NCBI GenBank assembly: GCA_964007475.1
Contig: OZ023273.1
Location: 127,838,732-127,902,731 of the forward strand
Source of the DNA: Hybos culiciformis
Lineage: Eukaryota > Arthropoda > Insecta > Diptera > Hybotidae
Length of the DNA: 64,000 nt
Reading direction: 5' to 3'
The notes under the pieces were generated by a model that was not told the origin of the DNA, ran no database searches, and saw only the letters and a program-made list of their open reading frames with translations. Of the stretch, positions 41,586 through 54,700 are shown piece after piece. The first letter of the stretch is position 1; each line of letters starts with the position of its first letter. Made by a program: the position numbers and the translations under genes.

Positions 41586-44500
41586 TTAATAAGAACGAAT
41601 AGCTGGTGGAACAGTTGAAACTGTAGCATCTAATGTCTTATCGATAACAGGACGATATTTAATTTGAACTGTTCCGTCTTCACAAAGCCATATTAAGGTA
41701 TGTTTTCGCCAATGTTGATCTATTGGTTTGGGCGTTTGACCCTCAAGTGGTTTACCATAGTCCTAAAATTAAAAATTAATACATTAGTGTTGTTTGAACA
41801 CATTTTCAGTTCATTTAACAAATTTTTAGTTATTTTAATAATTATTATTATGAAATTATGTATTATTTAGCAAATAAGCTAATTACGAAGGAATTCTAAA
41901 CCTTTTAGAGAATTTTTTAAATCAAGAATTCAAAGGATGACTAACGTGATATCAATCAAATTATCTAACTAGGATTCTTTGTTTGAAGTTTCAGGGAATT
42001 TTAAATTGTAACTATTTCGTTTGATTATAAATTTATATTAAATATGTTGTCCTGTAATTATGTGAAGTTCACTTTGATTCGAATTACTTGTACACTTACA
42101 TATTCATCAATACGATCTTTAAAATCTTCACGTGCGTGAGCTCCACGAGACTCCTTACGATTTTCAGCTGCGACAATTGTCATTTGGGCATTCGCTAATA
42201 AATTTTGTAATTCTAATGTTTCAACCAAATCTGAATTCCATACTAAGGATCTATGAACACATATACAAAAAAAAAAATTATTCATTTTTAACAAAAAACA
42301 AAAAAAAAACAAATGCTACCTATCGGATACTTTAACATCTTTAAATTCTTTATAAACATCAGCCATTTTGGTAACACCTTCTTTAAGTACAGGGCCATCT
42401 CGGAATACAGCAGCATGGTTCTGCATTGTTCTTTGCATTTTCAAACGGAGGTCAGCTGTCGATATTTGTCCATTAGCGTGCCTTAGTTTGTCTAAATTAG
42501 CTACTGAAGCTTCACCAGCATTCTAAAATATAAAAATATCTTTAATTTTTAACAGAGAAGAATACGTATATTAAATTTAAATCTTTAATTTAATTTAAAA
42601 GAAATGCACAACTTACATCTTTTAACGATGGTGCTGTTTCTCCAGGTTTATTTTCAGCTGCAATTGTCTTAGCACAAGCGCGTCCGAATACAACTAAATC
42701 TAATAAGGAGTTAGCACCTAAACGATTAGCACCGTGTACAGATGAGCATCCAGCCTCACCCGCAGCATAAAGACCAGGTACAATAATATCCTTTCCATTG
42801 TTATCAATAGTCAAAACTTGACCCTTGTAGTTTGTAGGAATTCCACCCATATTATAATGCACTGTAGGCAGTACGGGTATTGGTTCGCGAGTGACATCTA
42901 CTCCTGCAAAAATCATTGCGGTCTCTGAAATACCAGGTAAACGTTGTGCTAATTGTTCTGGAGGTAAATGATGTAATTGTAGATAAACGTGATCCTTTTC
43001 TGGTCCAACACCACGTCCTTCACGAACTTCAATAGTGATTGAGCGTGATACAACATCACGAGAAGCCAAGTCCTTAGCAACTGGAGCGTAACGTTCCATA
43101 AAACGTTCTCCTTTGGAATTGACTAAATAACCTCCTTCTCCTCGACACCCTTCTGTAATCAAACATCCAGCACCATAAATACCGGTAGGATGAAATTGAA
43201 TGAATTCTAAATCTTCTGATGGTAAATTTTGACGAGCTACCATTGCAGTTCCATCTCCGGTACAAGTGTGCGCCGACGTACATGAAAAATAAGCACGACC
43301 ATATCCTCCTGTAGCTATAACTGTATTTTTAGCTCGAAAACGATGTATACTCCCGTCTTCGAGACAAAGAGCTATCACACCACAGCACTTGCCATTTTCC
43401 ATGAGTAAATCCAAAGCAAAGTACTCCACAAAATAATTGCAATCGTAGCTCAATGATTGACCGTATAATGTGTGCAATAAAGAATGGCCGGTTCTAGAAA
43501 AAAAAGTTAACATTATTTATTCTTAAATTTTTCACGAAGTTGAATCCAAATAAATTTTTAAACCAACCCATTTAAATCGATTTAACATATCAGACATTCT
43601 TCTATTAGAAAACTACATTAAGAATAATAATTAATTTGAATTAATTTACTATAACTCACCTGTCTGCAACAGCACAACATCTGTGAGCTTGACCACCTTT
43701 ACCAAATTTTAAGCTTTGACCACCAAATGCGCGTTGGTAAATTTTACCTTCTGGAGTTCGAGAAAACGGCATACCATAATTTTCTAATTCAGTTACAGCT
43801 GTAGGTGCTTCACGTGTCATATAATGAATAGCATCTTGATCACCCAACCAATCAGACCCTTTGACTGTATCATACATATGCCATTTCCAATCATCTTCTT
43901 CCATATTTCCTAAAGCTGCATTAATTCCTCCTTGAGCAGCAATTGTGTGAGATCGAGTAGGAAATAATTTTGTAATTACGGCAGTTTTAAAACCTTCAGC
44001 TACCAAACCGAAAGCAGCACGAAGGCCAGAACCACCAGCCCCAACAACAACTGCATCATAAGCATGATCTACAACTGGATACTCACGAGAAATAGAACCT
44101 GTTTTAGCATCATTTTTATTTGGAGTGAAATGTAAGTTACGTGAAGGTACAACAGATGCAGATCTCAGCTAAAATAATAAATATTGTAATTTTTTTAATA
44201 AATTGAAAAATACATATCAGGAAATTAACGATTAATTAATAAAGACTGTATAACATATTAAAAGTGTAATATTTTGTTTATATTAATATTAAATCGCAAG
44301 CAATAAAATTTAACGTTACATGAACCATTTAAATATAAATTGAAAAATTAATGTTGATTGCTAAAATGTTAAACAACTATAAAACTATAAAAAAAAATTG
44401 TAAATTTGTGAGAAAATTTAATTTTTCAATAGTTATTATAATTAGGTAAGTAGTATCTATACTATTTTTAAGTTTATTTTTCGATATATTTTTTTTCATT

Positions 44501-46541
44501 TGTTATAACAGAATGCCAAAAATTAATATTTTTCGTGACCAAAAAGTTTGCTCCCAAAAAGTTTGCCCCTTGTTTTGCCCCTTAAATATTTTTCTTATTT
44601 TTTTTTCAATATATTTTATAAACCTAGATGTTGATAAAAAAAATGTTATTATTTTAATTTTTAATTTTCACAGTTTTTTGCTGATTAGTGGCGATTGGCT
44701 TTATGACGAATAAATGTTCTATGGCAAGCCCCTATCGAAAAACTTTACATAAGAAAAATATCCAATAGTTCGCAAACCTCAACTGAAATCTAAGCACGAT
44801 CCTTAGTACTTAATATATCTTAGAAGTTAAAAGAGATTTACTCAAATAGTATTCCTTAAAATAAGATACTTATATCTTAGTATTAAATTTTATATATTAA
44901 GATAATTAAAATTTTCTCATTAGATTTTTTCTCTAAACTATAATGTGACAAACTATCTTTTTAAAAAATTTTTAAAATAATACAAATGTTAAATGTACCT
45001 ACACTCAAGTTTTTTCTTATTTTATATAAACATTTACTGCATTCGTCCTTGAAATTGAAATTAATAATTTATTCTACACAAATATATAATTGCAATTTCG
45101 ATATAAAAATGTGATTTTGTTTACATATTATTGTATTGAATTATTGTACTTAATAAGAATATGTTAGGTAGAAATAAAAAAAAAACAAAAAATAAATTAC
45201 ATCAGTCACATGTTAATCATTAAGAATAAACCTTATTAACATTTTAACATCATTAGTCATAACTAATTTATTATTTTCGTTATCTTAATAAAAATTAAAA
45301 TATAAATATTTATTTAAACATATGTTTATGTTGCGTTTAAAAATTAAACTAATGAGACTATTATTAAATTTTTTTGAAGTTTTATTTTTTTTTTTATTTT
45401 TAAGAAAATTGCTTTTGTGGTTAGAAGGAATTATGTATATTAAATGAATAAATTTACACATACATTTTACATTGCATTATATTGGTTACTCATTTCTATT
45501 AAAATTATCGATTTATAAATTGTTTTTTTTTAATGAATACCTACCTAGTATAGAATGACGTTTTAGTGCAACAAATAAAAACAAAAATACTGATACAATA
45601 GGTAATTTGCTTGATTATTTTGCAGAGACTTCTTAATTGTGGTCTTGAAATTTAAAATTTTATTTAAGTTGGTATTCCTCAGAGGGTGCACAAAACTTAC
45701 AATAGCCGAAGAACAAATAATCGAAACCTCAAAAGCAATATACCTAAGTAAAAGTAAGTATGTAGTTCATTTAGGTTAGTGCAGACACTTGTCATTCGTA
45801 AATGTAAGATCGATGCTTTTCAGAGTTGTTGGCATCCAACGTCGACGGTGGAAAAAACTCCCCCGGTTTTTTCCGTCCCGGAAGAAATACATGTTCTAGA
45901 CGAAATGGGCAAAACTTAAATAAATAAAAATTTTGGTTTTTCTGTCTTAACTTTGGTTATGTATCGAACTAAACAAAATGTTTGAATTATTATTTCTAAA
46001 AAGGAAAATAAAGGTTGTGGTGGTCTTTTACAGAGCTAAATTCTCTACCCACACGCTCTTTGACGTGTATTTGAAATTCACAACAACAAAATACATTAGG
46101 AATTTGAAATGTTTTTACGGTGAGGCCCTTGTAGGTACAATAATAATTTGTTTTTAAGACAGGTAAGATTTAACATAAGATTATTAGATTACAGAGTTAA
46201 AAATTAAAACTATAGCAAAGCGAGACCAGCAAGCTCAGTCAAACAAAAAATATATAACAAAAATATTAAGAAAATTGAAGAATAAAAGTGCGGTAACATA
46301 ATTTATGTTTAGGTAGGCACTTTATCAGAATTCGAGAGAATAAATGAAATATTTTTTATTTTTATATTAAAAATACCTAGCTATTCTTTTTTTTTATCAA
46401 AAATTTCTTTTCAAATTTGATTACATAATTTAAAAAAAAAATTCCAATAAATTGTTAGAAATTTTATTTATTTTTTATTGCATAAAAATTTACCATTGCA
46501 GCCGCATTTTTAGCCAAAACCGATGGCACTCTTGCTAACAT
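41586..46541 (-). CDS. SdhA: Succinate dehydrogenase flavoprotein subunit, mitochondrial (complex II), 6 exons
   Basis: Exons (minus): 46541-46494, 44168-43660, 43493-42617, 42522-42320, 42250-42100, 41762-41586; 654 aa, typical for insect SdhA. It oxidises succinate to fumarate in the TCA cycle and passes electrons through SdhB to ubiquinone at the mitochondrial inner membrane. The N-terminus ([16 protein letters not shown], then [10 protein letters not shown]) is an Arg-containing, acid-free import presequence. The FAD-binding GAGGSG is at residues 59-64 and the flavin-linking His in SHTIAAQGG is H90. Expected catalytic and substrate residues are present: H287 (HPTG), T299/E300 (ITEG), R331 (ASRDVVSR), H398 (TVHYNMGG), R443 (GANRLGANS). 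The C-terminal helical domain includes [11 protein letters not shown] and ends PPAIRSY. Intron 1 is 2.3 kb and separates the presequence from the mature enzyme. The gene is divergent to Sec31. No defects seen. Confidence 0.97.
44169..46493. other. SdhA intron 1
   Basis: A 2.3-kb intron with no coding content I can support on either strand. It contains a near-exact tandem pair of CCAAAAAGTTTGC at about 44539-44568 and a GC-richer island at 45670-45900 that includes a 9-bp hairpin (listed separately). Confidence 0.6.
45850..45874. other. 9-bp perfect hairpin in SdhA intron 1
   Basis: GGAAAAAAC (45850-45858) pairs with GTTTTTTCC (45866-45874) around a C-rich 7-nt loop, inside a locally GC-richer patch. 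It may be a transposon end; function unknown. Confidence 0.5.
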
Positions 46542-48706
46542 TTTCGTATTTTATTTATATTTTTATTTTTTTTTTTCGTAATTTTTTAGAAATTAAAAAA
46601 AAAAAAAAAAACTTTTAATAATTATTCAAATAAAAAATTCTGTCGTCTGACCGAAAATTCGATAGAAAATCAAAATTATTATTCACACACAGAAAAAAAA
46701 AGAAGCAAAATGTAGTTGACATTTCTTTTATGAACCCAGAAAAACTAAAAGATTATTCAATTGTTTTCTCGCTCGACTTATGGCTCGATCACATCTAATA
46801 CCGCAAAGCAATTAAGAGCTACCGTAAAAACCGATTTTCTTACTTATTTTAATAAATAAAAATTATAAAAAACGCAAGATATTAATTTTATTGATTTTTT
46901 GTAAAAAGAATTTCTTAAAATTATTTCATAATTAATTAGAAAACTGAATTTATTTTTTTTTGCTCCTGAAAGAATTGACTACATTACAAAATAATTTTTT
47001 TGTTTCTTTTGCATCGAAATTTGGTTTTGCGGTATTTTTCTGTCACAATCATATTATAAAAAAAAACAAAAGCAGTTGTTTGCAGTTGATGTTTTTTGCT
47101 TTCAGGTAAAATTAGCTGTGAACAGGTTACCGGAACATTCCTTCAAGAATTGCTTTACGGTATTAGCTGTGATCGAGCCATTAAGAAATCTCCTCAAGGT
47201 TCAGTGTTTAGTTTCTTTTAAATTTTGTTTAACGAAATAGAATTTCAAAAATATACTTCTTCTTCAGCAAGTAACAATAAATTTTCTAATTAAAATAAAT
47301 ATTTTAATTTTTTTGCAAATAAAAATCGAATGTATTGAATAAAAAAAGTTTGCTCCTTTTACAAATCAATTTTTCAGTATTTTCCAAGTGCTACACTTTT
47401 TTACAACCCCATATATATAAATAGTTTAATATGTATATGGGTTCGTTCAGCATATTTCAAACATAGACGAAATAGATATAGACTGGCAATAACATCTTTT
47501 TTCTCTTTTTTTCATATGGGATTTTGAGATTATTATTTTAGCAAATTTTGAAATCAAAAAGACACCCACTCATATGTTTTCTGACATTAATTTTGTTTAA
47601 ATTTGTTGTTATTTTTTGTAAAATTTAGGGAATGAGTATAAGAGTATCCGTGCAGCAATAAATAAAAACTTCAAATACCTAAATATTATTATTATTAATT
47701 TTTATTTAAATTAAATTAAAAATAAATTTATTTGCAAGAAAGAAAAAAACATAATAAAATTTCAGAAAGTATGTACATAGTAAAGTAAAATCACGAGGAT
47801 AGTATAAATAAAAAAATAATACCTACTAAGAAAATTCTAAAACCAAATTAGGTATTTGTGTTACATTTTTATTAAACAAAAAAAAACCAAAGTAATTTCA
47901 TATACACACACATTTTATATGTACTTGTAACAAAAAAAATTGAAATTGAAATAAATTAGATTTTTCACAAACCATAAAACAATATCAATTTATTGAATTT
48001 CTGCCGCGAAATAATTTTTAGTCTTGTCTTGTCTGGTAGATTTTCAGTTTCAGCATTTTATGTATTTTGTATTTATATTTAAACCTATACAAAAGATTAC
48101 TACAAAAAAAAAATTACGTTCAAAAAAGCCCACTCATATGTTTTCAATTTTGTGCTGAATTTTTTTCTTTCAATGCAAGTCTAGATATATTTTGTTTATG
48201 ATTTCAAACCACTGGGTATTAATTTTCAGAACATTCTCAAATCACCTGCCGGGTCTGTCAAAAATCTGGTTGCGTTCAGGAACCGCCACGTCAGATTATT
48301 TGACGTACGTTTTTTTTTTTATGAAGAAATAACTAAGATTTTTAAATTTATTTAAAAATAAATTTTATGTGGCGAATATTTTTTTTTGTGTTTAAAATTA
48401 AATAAATAAGAAAGAAGATTATTTATTTAAGTAATTTAATTTAAAATAAATAAAATTGGTACAGACATATTTCAAATAAATTTTCAACGCAATCAAAAAA
48501 GTAATGAGAGTAGAAGAAAACTGGAAAAATATAAAATTTCCAATATCTAAATTTTTTTATTTCTTCTTCAAATTTCTTATTGACTGTTGACAATTAATTT
48601 TTTTTTTTTTGACCTAAAAACAGTTGAATTTAATTTTTTTTTATTATATTTTAGTTTAATTTGTCATCATCATCGTCGTCGTCAAAAGTAAGAAAACAAA
48701 AAGAAA
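46542..48706. promoter_or_regulatory. Divergent upstream region shared by SdhA (-) and Sec31 (+)
   Basis: The two start codons lie 2.2 kb apart and point away from each other, so both promoters must lie here unless distal exons exist. Inside are a 400-bp miniature transposon (46781-47180), a 17-bp exact direct repeat CCCACTCATATGTTTTC at 47565-47581 and 48129-48145, and a TCA/TCG trinucleotide run at about 48664-48683 just before the Sec31 start. I could not place core promoter elements reliably in this composition. Confidence 0.6.
46781..47180. mobile_element. 400-bp MITE with 33-bp terminal inverted repeats and TTA target duplication
   Basis: The left terminus TGGCTCGATCACATCTAA... matches the complement of the right terminus at 31 of 33 positions. 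TTA flanks both ends (46778-46780 and 47181-47183). A 3-bp TTA duplication is the hallmark of PIF/Harbinger elements, so a Harbinger-type non-autonomous element is the likeliest origin. The interior is A+T-rich and non-coding. It sits about 240 bp upstream of the SdhA ATG. Confidence 0.75.
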
Positions 48707-51700
48707 ATGAAAATCAAAGAATTACAGAAAGTTGTGAACATTGCTTGGTCACCAAGTCAGCAACATCCGATTTTATTGGCCGCAGGAACAGCAGCTCAAC
48801 AATTTGATGCAGGAGCTAATTCTGTGTTGGAAATCTATTCAGCAAATTTATTAGATCCTAGTTATGATTTGGAATTAAAAATTTCTCAACCAACCTCATA
48901 CAGGTCAGACAATTCGAATTCTGTTTAAAAACTAAAAAAAAAAAGATACCTGCCTAGGCACCTAGTTTGGTTTTCTATAACTATCAAATTCTTTGCCTTT
49001 GTCATCTCAAGTATGAAATATATACTTTAAGAAGTGGAAATTTTCATATTATTTTAGCTACGAACATGTTTTAAACTTGTATGTCTACCTACTTACTTGT
49101 TTGTTGTAGATAGGTAGGTATACTATCTACCTTGGTATACTAAATCTTCTTACCTTAGGTTAATGTTCTCTGTTTGGAGCTTTGCATAAATTTCCACACC
49201 TGTTTGTATATTTTTGTTTCGTATGTATGTGTTAGTTCATTTATAGTTAATATTTCCAATAATTGAAGTCGTAAACCAATTTTTTAAATACCATTACAAG
49301 TTAATCTTTAATTGAATGCTTCCAATCAAATCTACAATTGTTATATTATCAATAAAAAAAATTAAAAATATTTTAGATTTCAAAAAGTAATATGGAGTCC
49401 TGCTGGAATTGGCCAGACACATCCAAATGGTTTAATAATTGGCGGTTGTGAAAGTGGCCATTTAGAAGTTTATAGTGCTTCTAAAATGCTTGCAGGAGAG
49501 CCGGGCTTAATTGCTAATCAAGATAAACATACAGGTGCTATTGGTGGATTAGATTTTAATCCATTTCAAAATAATCTATTGGCATCAGCAGCATCCGAAT
49601 CTGAAATATATATCTGGGACTTAAATAACATATCTACTCCAATGTCGCCTGGAACAAAAACACAACCATTGGAAGATGTGCAAAATATTGCTTGGAATCG
49701 ACAAGTCCAACACATTTTAGCTTCAGTATTCAGTACTCGATGTGTAATTTGGGACTTACGTAAAAATGAGCAAATTATGAAACTAAGTGATACACAATCA
49801 AGAGTACGTTGGCGAGCTATTCAGTGGAACCCAGAGGTTGCAACACAGCTTTGGTTAGCATCCGAAGATGATCAGGCTCCATATGTTCAATTATGGGATT
49901 TACGGTATGCGACTGCTCCATCAAAAACAATGCTAATCCATCAGAGAGGAATATTAGGAATGACATGGTGTCCTAAGGATTCAGATCTTATGATAACTTG
50001 CGGAAAAGATAATAAAATATATTGCTGGAATCCAAATACTAGCAAACAGCAGGGCGAAATTTTGGGTGAAGTCGCTACAACATTACAATGGTATTCTGAT
50101 GTGCAATGGTGTCCACGTAATCCAGCATTAATAGCTAGTTCAAGTCTAGAAGGAAATGTATCGATGTACTCATTGTTTGGAGGTACACATCACCAAGTAC
50201 AAACGTCAAATAAAATTGCAGATTCATTTCCTGGCATGGATCAGATTTCTGAAGCACCGAATCCACAACAAACAATTCAAGTAACTTGTGCAGATTTAGA
50301 TTCTGCGCCGAAATGGATGAGACCGAAAGCGAGAGTTTCATTTGGGGTATGTAAAAAAAATTAATTTGTTGAAATAATGGACAAGATGTTATAGCCGCGG
50401 ATGCCAGAAGTGAATTTAATTTTATCGACGGCGGGTTCTAGATCTATTGACAATTCTGCGTCGAATGAGGATATTAATTTCAAATTTTAATCTGTCATCA
50501 AAATTTTTTAAATCTATCGATGTAATTTAAATAACAGTTAAGATCAAAGTTCGATTTTGTATACGTGGTGTTTTCCCATGATGATCGCATGATTCGAGAA
50601 CGCAAAAAATATTAAATAATTACATTTGTTAAATATAAACTTTACTGAATATAAAATTTAATTATTTTTAAAATTTTTAATTTTTAATTAATCTTTTACA
50701 GAAAAAAAAGTAACGTAAATATGTTTTTTGCTTTTAGTTTGGAGGTCGTTTGTTGTCCTTCAATGAAAAATCCGGTCGAATGGTATCAATTCATCAAGTT
50801 ATAACCGAACAAGATTTAGTTCAAAGAGCAAATAATTTAGAAAAGGCATTAGAAGAAGGAAATTTTTCTGAATATTGTCGCATGAAGGCGGATCAAATGA
50901 CAGACCAACACGGAAGACATTTGTGGTTTTTCATTAAAGCCAATTTTGAATTGAATCCAAGAGAAGAAATGTTAAATTTGCTTGGTAAGTAATATATTTG
51001 TACTATTCTGATATAATTTTTTTTTTTTCATAAATTTCAATTTAATGCTAAACTGGTAGAATACAAAAATTCACAACAAATGGATTCGAATTTGATGCAT
51101 ATTCAATCATTGGAGCTAATTATATCTTAAAATAATAAAACGTTGGTGCATACGTTTAAAACGCTAAAACATCTAAACTATTAGCCATAACAAAGTCATA
51201 TTTACAATTTATTTTAATTAAATGCTCCGAAATGTTCACTAAGGTTCATTCATAATAAGAAAATTTTGTGTTAAATTAAGGGGACTTGGTACCAGTTTGA
51301 ATTTTTTGTCCCAAATTTTTTTTGAAAAGCAGTTTTAGATTATTTTAAAGTTAAATTTAGAAAAAACATTTCATTCACAACCTCGGAATTGTTTGATACT
51401 TTAAAAGGGTATAAGACTTTTTAGAATCGGTTAAGGGTAAGTGCTCGAAATCTCTTCAAAACCATTGTTATATGTCACAAAATGGTTTTGAAGATATTTC
51501 GAGCACTTAGCCTTAACCGATTCTAAAAAGTTTTATGTCATTTTAAACTATGAAAGATTCCTGAGGTAGTGAATGAAATGTTTTTTTTAAATTAAACTTT
51601 AAAATAATCTAAAACGGCTCTACAATCAAATTTTGGGACACAAAATCCAAACTGGTACCAAGTCCTCTTAAAGAAAAAATCGGGCCGCATGTTTGAAAAA

Positions 51701-54700
51701 TTTTAACCTAATTAAATTTATTATTACTACATGAAATTAATTATTTTGAAAAACTTAATTATATAAAATAAATAAATAACATTATTTATTTTAGGATACA
51801 ACAAAGAAGACATTACGAATAAGTTCGAAAAATTTATGAAACATGAAAACAACATTGATAACTTAGCAAACAAAGTATCAACTTTAAATCATGTAAGAAT
51901 ATGTTAATTTTTTTTTTAATTAACTAATTTTTAATTTTATAAATATAATTCGAAACAATGTTTAGAATATAAGGAAGGAAACCAATCGGGGATTTTTTTT
52001 ATTTTTGTCAAAATATATTTTATTTATAACTTAATGTTTGAATGGTAAAATTTTTATACAAAAAAAAAGTTTTTTCTCCAATTTGATACGCACAAATTTT
52101 CCAATAAACTAAATAATGAATCTAATTTTTCTTAATATGACACTAAAAAGCACAACTATAAATTATTTGAAATAAATTGGATATTGTTTCGTAGTTAATT
52201 GCAATTAAATATGTGATTGTATATAATTTCTTCTTTTTTTTTTTTTTAATATGTCGTGTGTGATTTGTTTGATTACATTAGCTTCACACTTTTCAGTTGT
52301 CCGTTTTCTTCCCTAACGTATCGGTTGATTATTCGAACTCATTATTTGGCATTTGATTTGACTATTTTTTATAATAGTTTTTAACGCGTAAATAATTTCG
52401 TTATATACAGTTTTCTTTTCCATTACATTTTAGCTATTTAGAAATATGTAATTTAATTTAAGGCACTAAAAAACCTAACAAAAGATAGTACAAGATCAAA
52501 AGATAATTTCATTTTATTATATAGAAAAAACTTTTGTTATTTATATTAAAAATTATTAATTATTTCAAAAACTTGGTTAATGACATTAATAATAAAATTA
52601 TCCCAATTTTTTAAATTTACAAAAATAATAATATTAAAAAAAAAAAGAGTGACTCCTCTGAAGTTGATGGTGATCAAAGTACTGATGACAGCACTGACTT
52701 ATCGGTAAGACCTCTCCAAAAAAAAAAAATTGTTTTCTAATTTTTTCTTTATATGGGAATAATTTATTATAAAAAAATAATTTATTAGTTTTATTTTAGT
52801 TTAGTTTAATTTATTAGGCTGTAATGCACAATTTTTTAACAGTTCATATTTATATATAAAATTTTTAATTTTTTTACATTTTTTAAGTAACATTATAAAT
52901 ATATTGAGCTCTATTTTAGTTTAATTAAATTTGAATTATATTTTTCCTTGTTATTGGAATTTGCGAAGTTTATTATAAAGTTATCCGAAGGGACTAACTA
53001 ACTCCTATCTTAAAGGGGGTTATCTCTATTAATTAATAATTACAAAAAACTTTAATCTCATTGTTATTAATTTGAATATTATTTCTATTGAAGGGAACTG
53101 ACAATACTTTGTTTGATACGTTAGCTGCTGATAATAAAATTAATCAAGACAACGAAGAACAAAAAATAACAAATTACAAAATATCTGTGAAAGAAGGTAA
53201 GCTTTTAAGTAATTATAATTTACAATACTTATTTAGTTATTTTTTTTTTATAAAGTACGGTTTTTGAAATATTTCAATAATGCTAAGCGCTACTTGCAGC
53301 ATGAGTATTTTATAAATTTTATCAAAAAATTTATCTTACGATTTTACAGGAACTGACGGATTAATTACAGAAGCTATTTTGACTGGAAATATTGAAGCTG
53401 CAGTAGAACTATGTATGGAAAATGGTAAACCTGCAGAAGCACTAATAATTGCATCAACTGGTGGAATTGATTTTTTGACTAACATTCAAAACAGATATTT
53501 GAACAAGCAGAATACAAGTTTTTCTCAAGTTATTTTGGGTTTAGTTGGAAGAAATTGGCTTGATGTGGTATCCAATTGTGCTATTGATTCGTGGAAAGAG
53601 GCGTTAGTAGCTGTATTAAGTCATAGTGATTCTCAAATTTCAGAAATTTGTGGTAAATATTTGTTCCGAATATTCCAAACTACATTTTTTAGCAGGAAAT
53701 TTAAAGTTCTTCTTTTTTTTTTAGTTAAACTTGGAGAGCGCATTATTGCTGATTCTAACGATATCAATCTTTCAAGAAATGCTTTATTATGTTATATTTG
53801 TGCTGGTAGTTTAGAAAAATTAGTTGAAGGGTGGTTGAAACTTCGCAAAACAGATAATACCGAATTAAACACATCTGAATTACAAGAATTAATTGAAATA
53901 GTAATGCTGGTAAGAAAATCGTTAGAACTTCGAGGCCAGCATATTGAAGCTACAGGGAAATTAGCCGAATTTATGTCGCAATATGCTGGACTTTTGGCAG
54001 CTCAAGGCGCTTTAGATACTGCTCTGTCGTATTTGGGGCCAACTGACGATCCAGACTTAGAAGACCTTCGTGAAAGACTCTACTTTGCTCTAGGTCACAA
54101 ACAACAACAAAGATTCTCGCAATCAAGTCAACAGGGTTCTTTTGGCAGACAACAACAATCAGGAACAAAACGATATTCTCAGGTAGGAAGGAGTTCTTAT
54201 CCTAATTCTACAGCAAATACTGCTCTTCCCAGGCAATCATTACCGTCTATATTACCGCCCACTCAACCATGGAATCCTAATTCTGCCATCCCTCAGCATC
54301 CTAATCCAATGAGTTTTAACCAACCATGGAATGCGACATCTTCTCAACAATCATACGTTCCACCGCCAGTGTCAAAACCACCAACTGTTAATGATAACGT
54401 CAATCATCCACCAAGACCAGCTAGTGTTGGGTCTCAAGGAAGCACTGGAAATACATTAAGTTCCCGTAAATATGTTGTTGATCCATCTGTGAATACTGGT
54501 ACAAATTATGGTTCGGCTATGTTTAATCCAATGCAAGCAACCAATAATTATGGCAACACAATGCAGCAGACCAATTTCCCGGCGCAAAATCAATTCACCA
54601 CAAACCCATTAGGAGGTTACCCAACTCAAACACCATCAATTATGCCAACACAACAAAATCAAAATTTTAAACCATTCTCTTCAGTGAATAATTCTGTTAG

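Noticed and set aside
44513..44713. 66-codon plus-strand frame with Cys/Pro
   Set aside because: Lies in SdhA intron 1 and its Cys/Pro content comes from a local 15-bp duplication; no family resemblance.
37940..50480. Similar GGGTTCT(G/A)GAT motifs at about 37960 and 50430
   Set aside because: The match is about a dozen bases and does not extend; probably chance.
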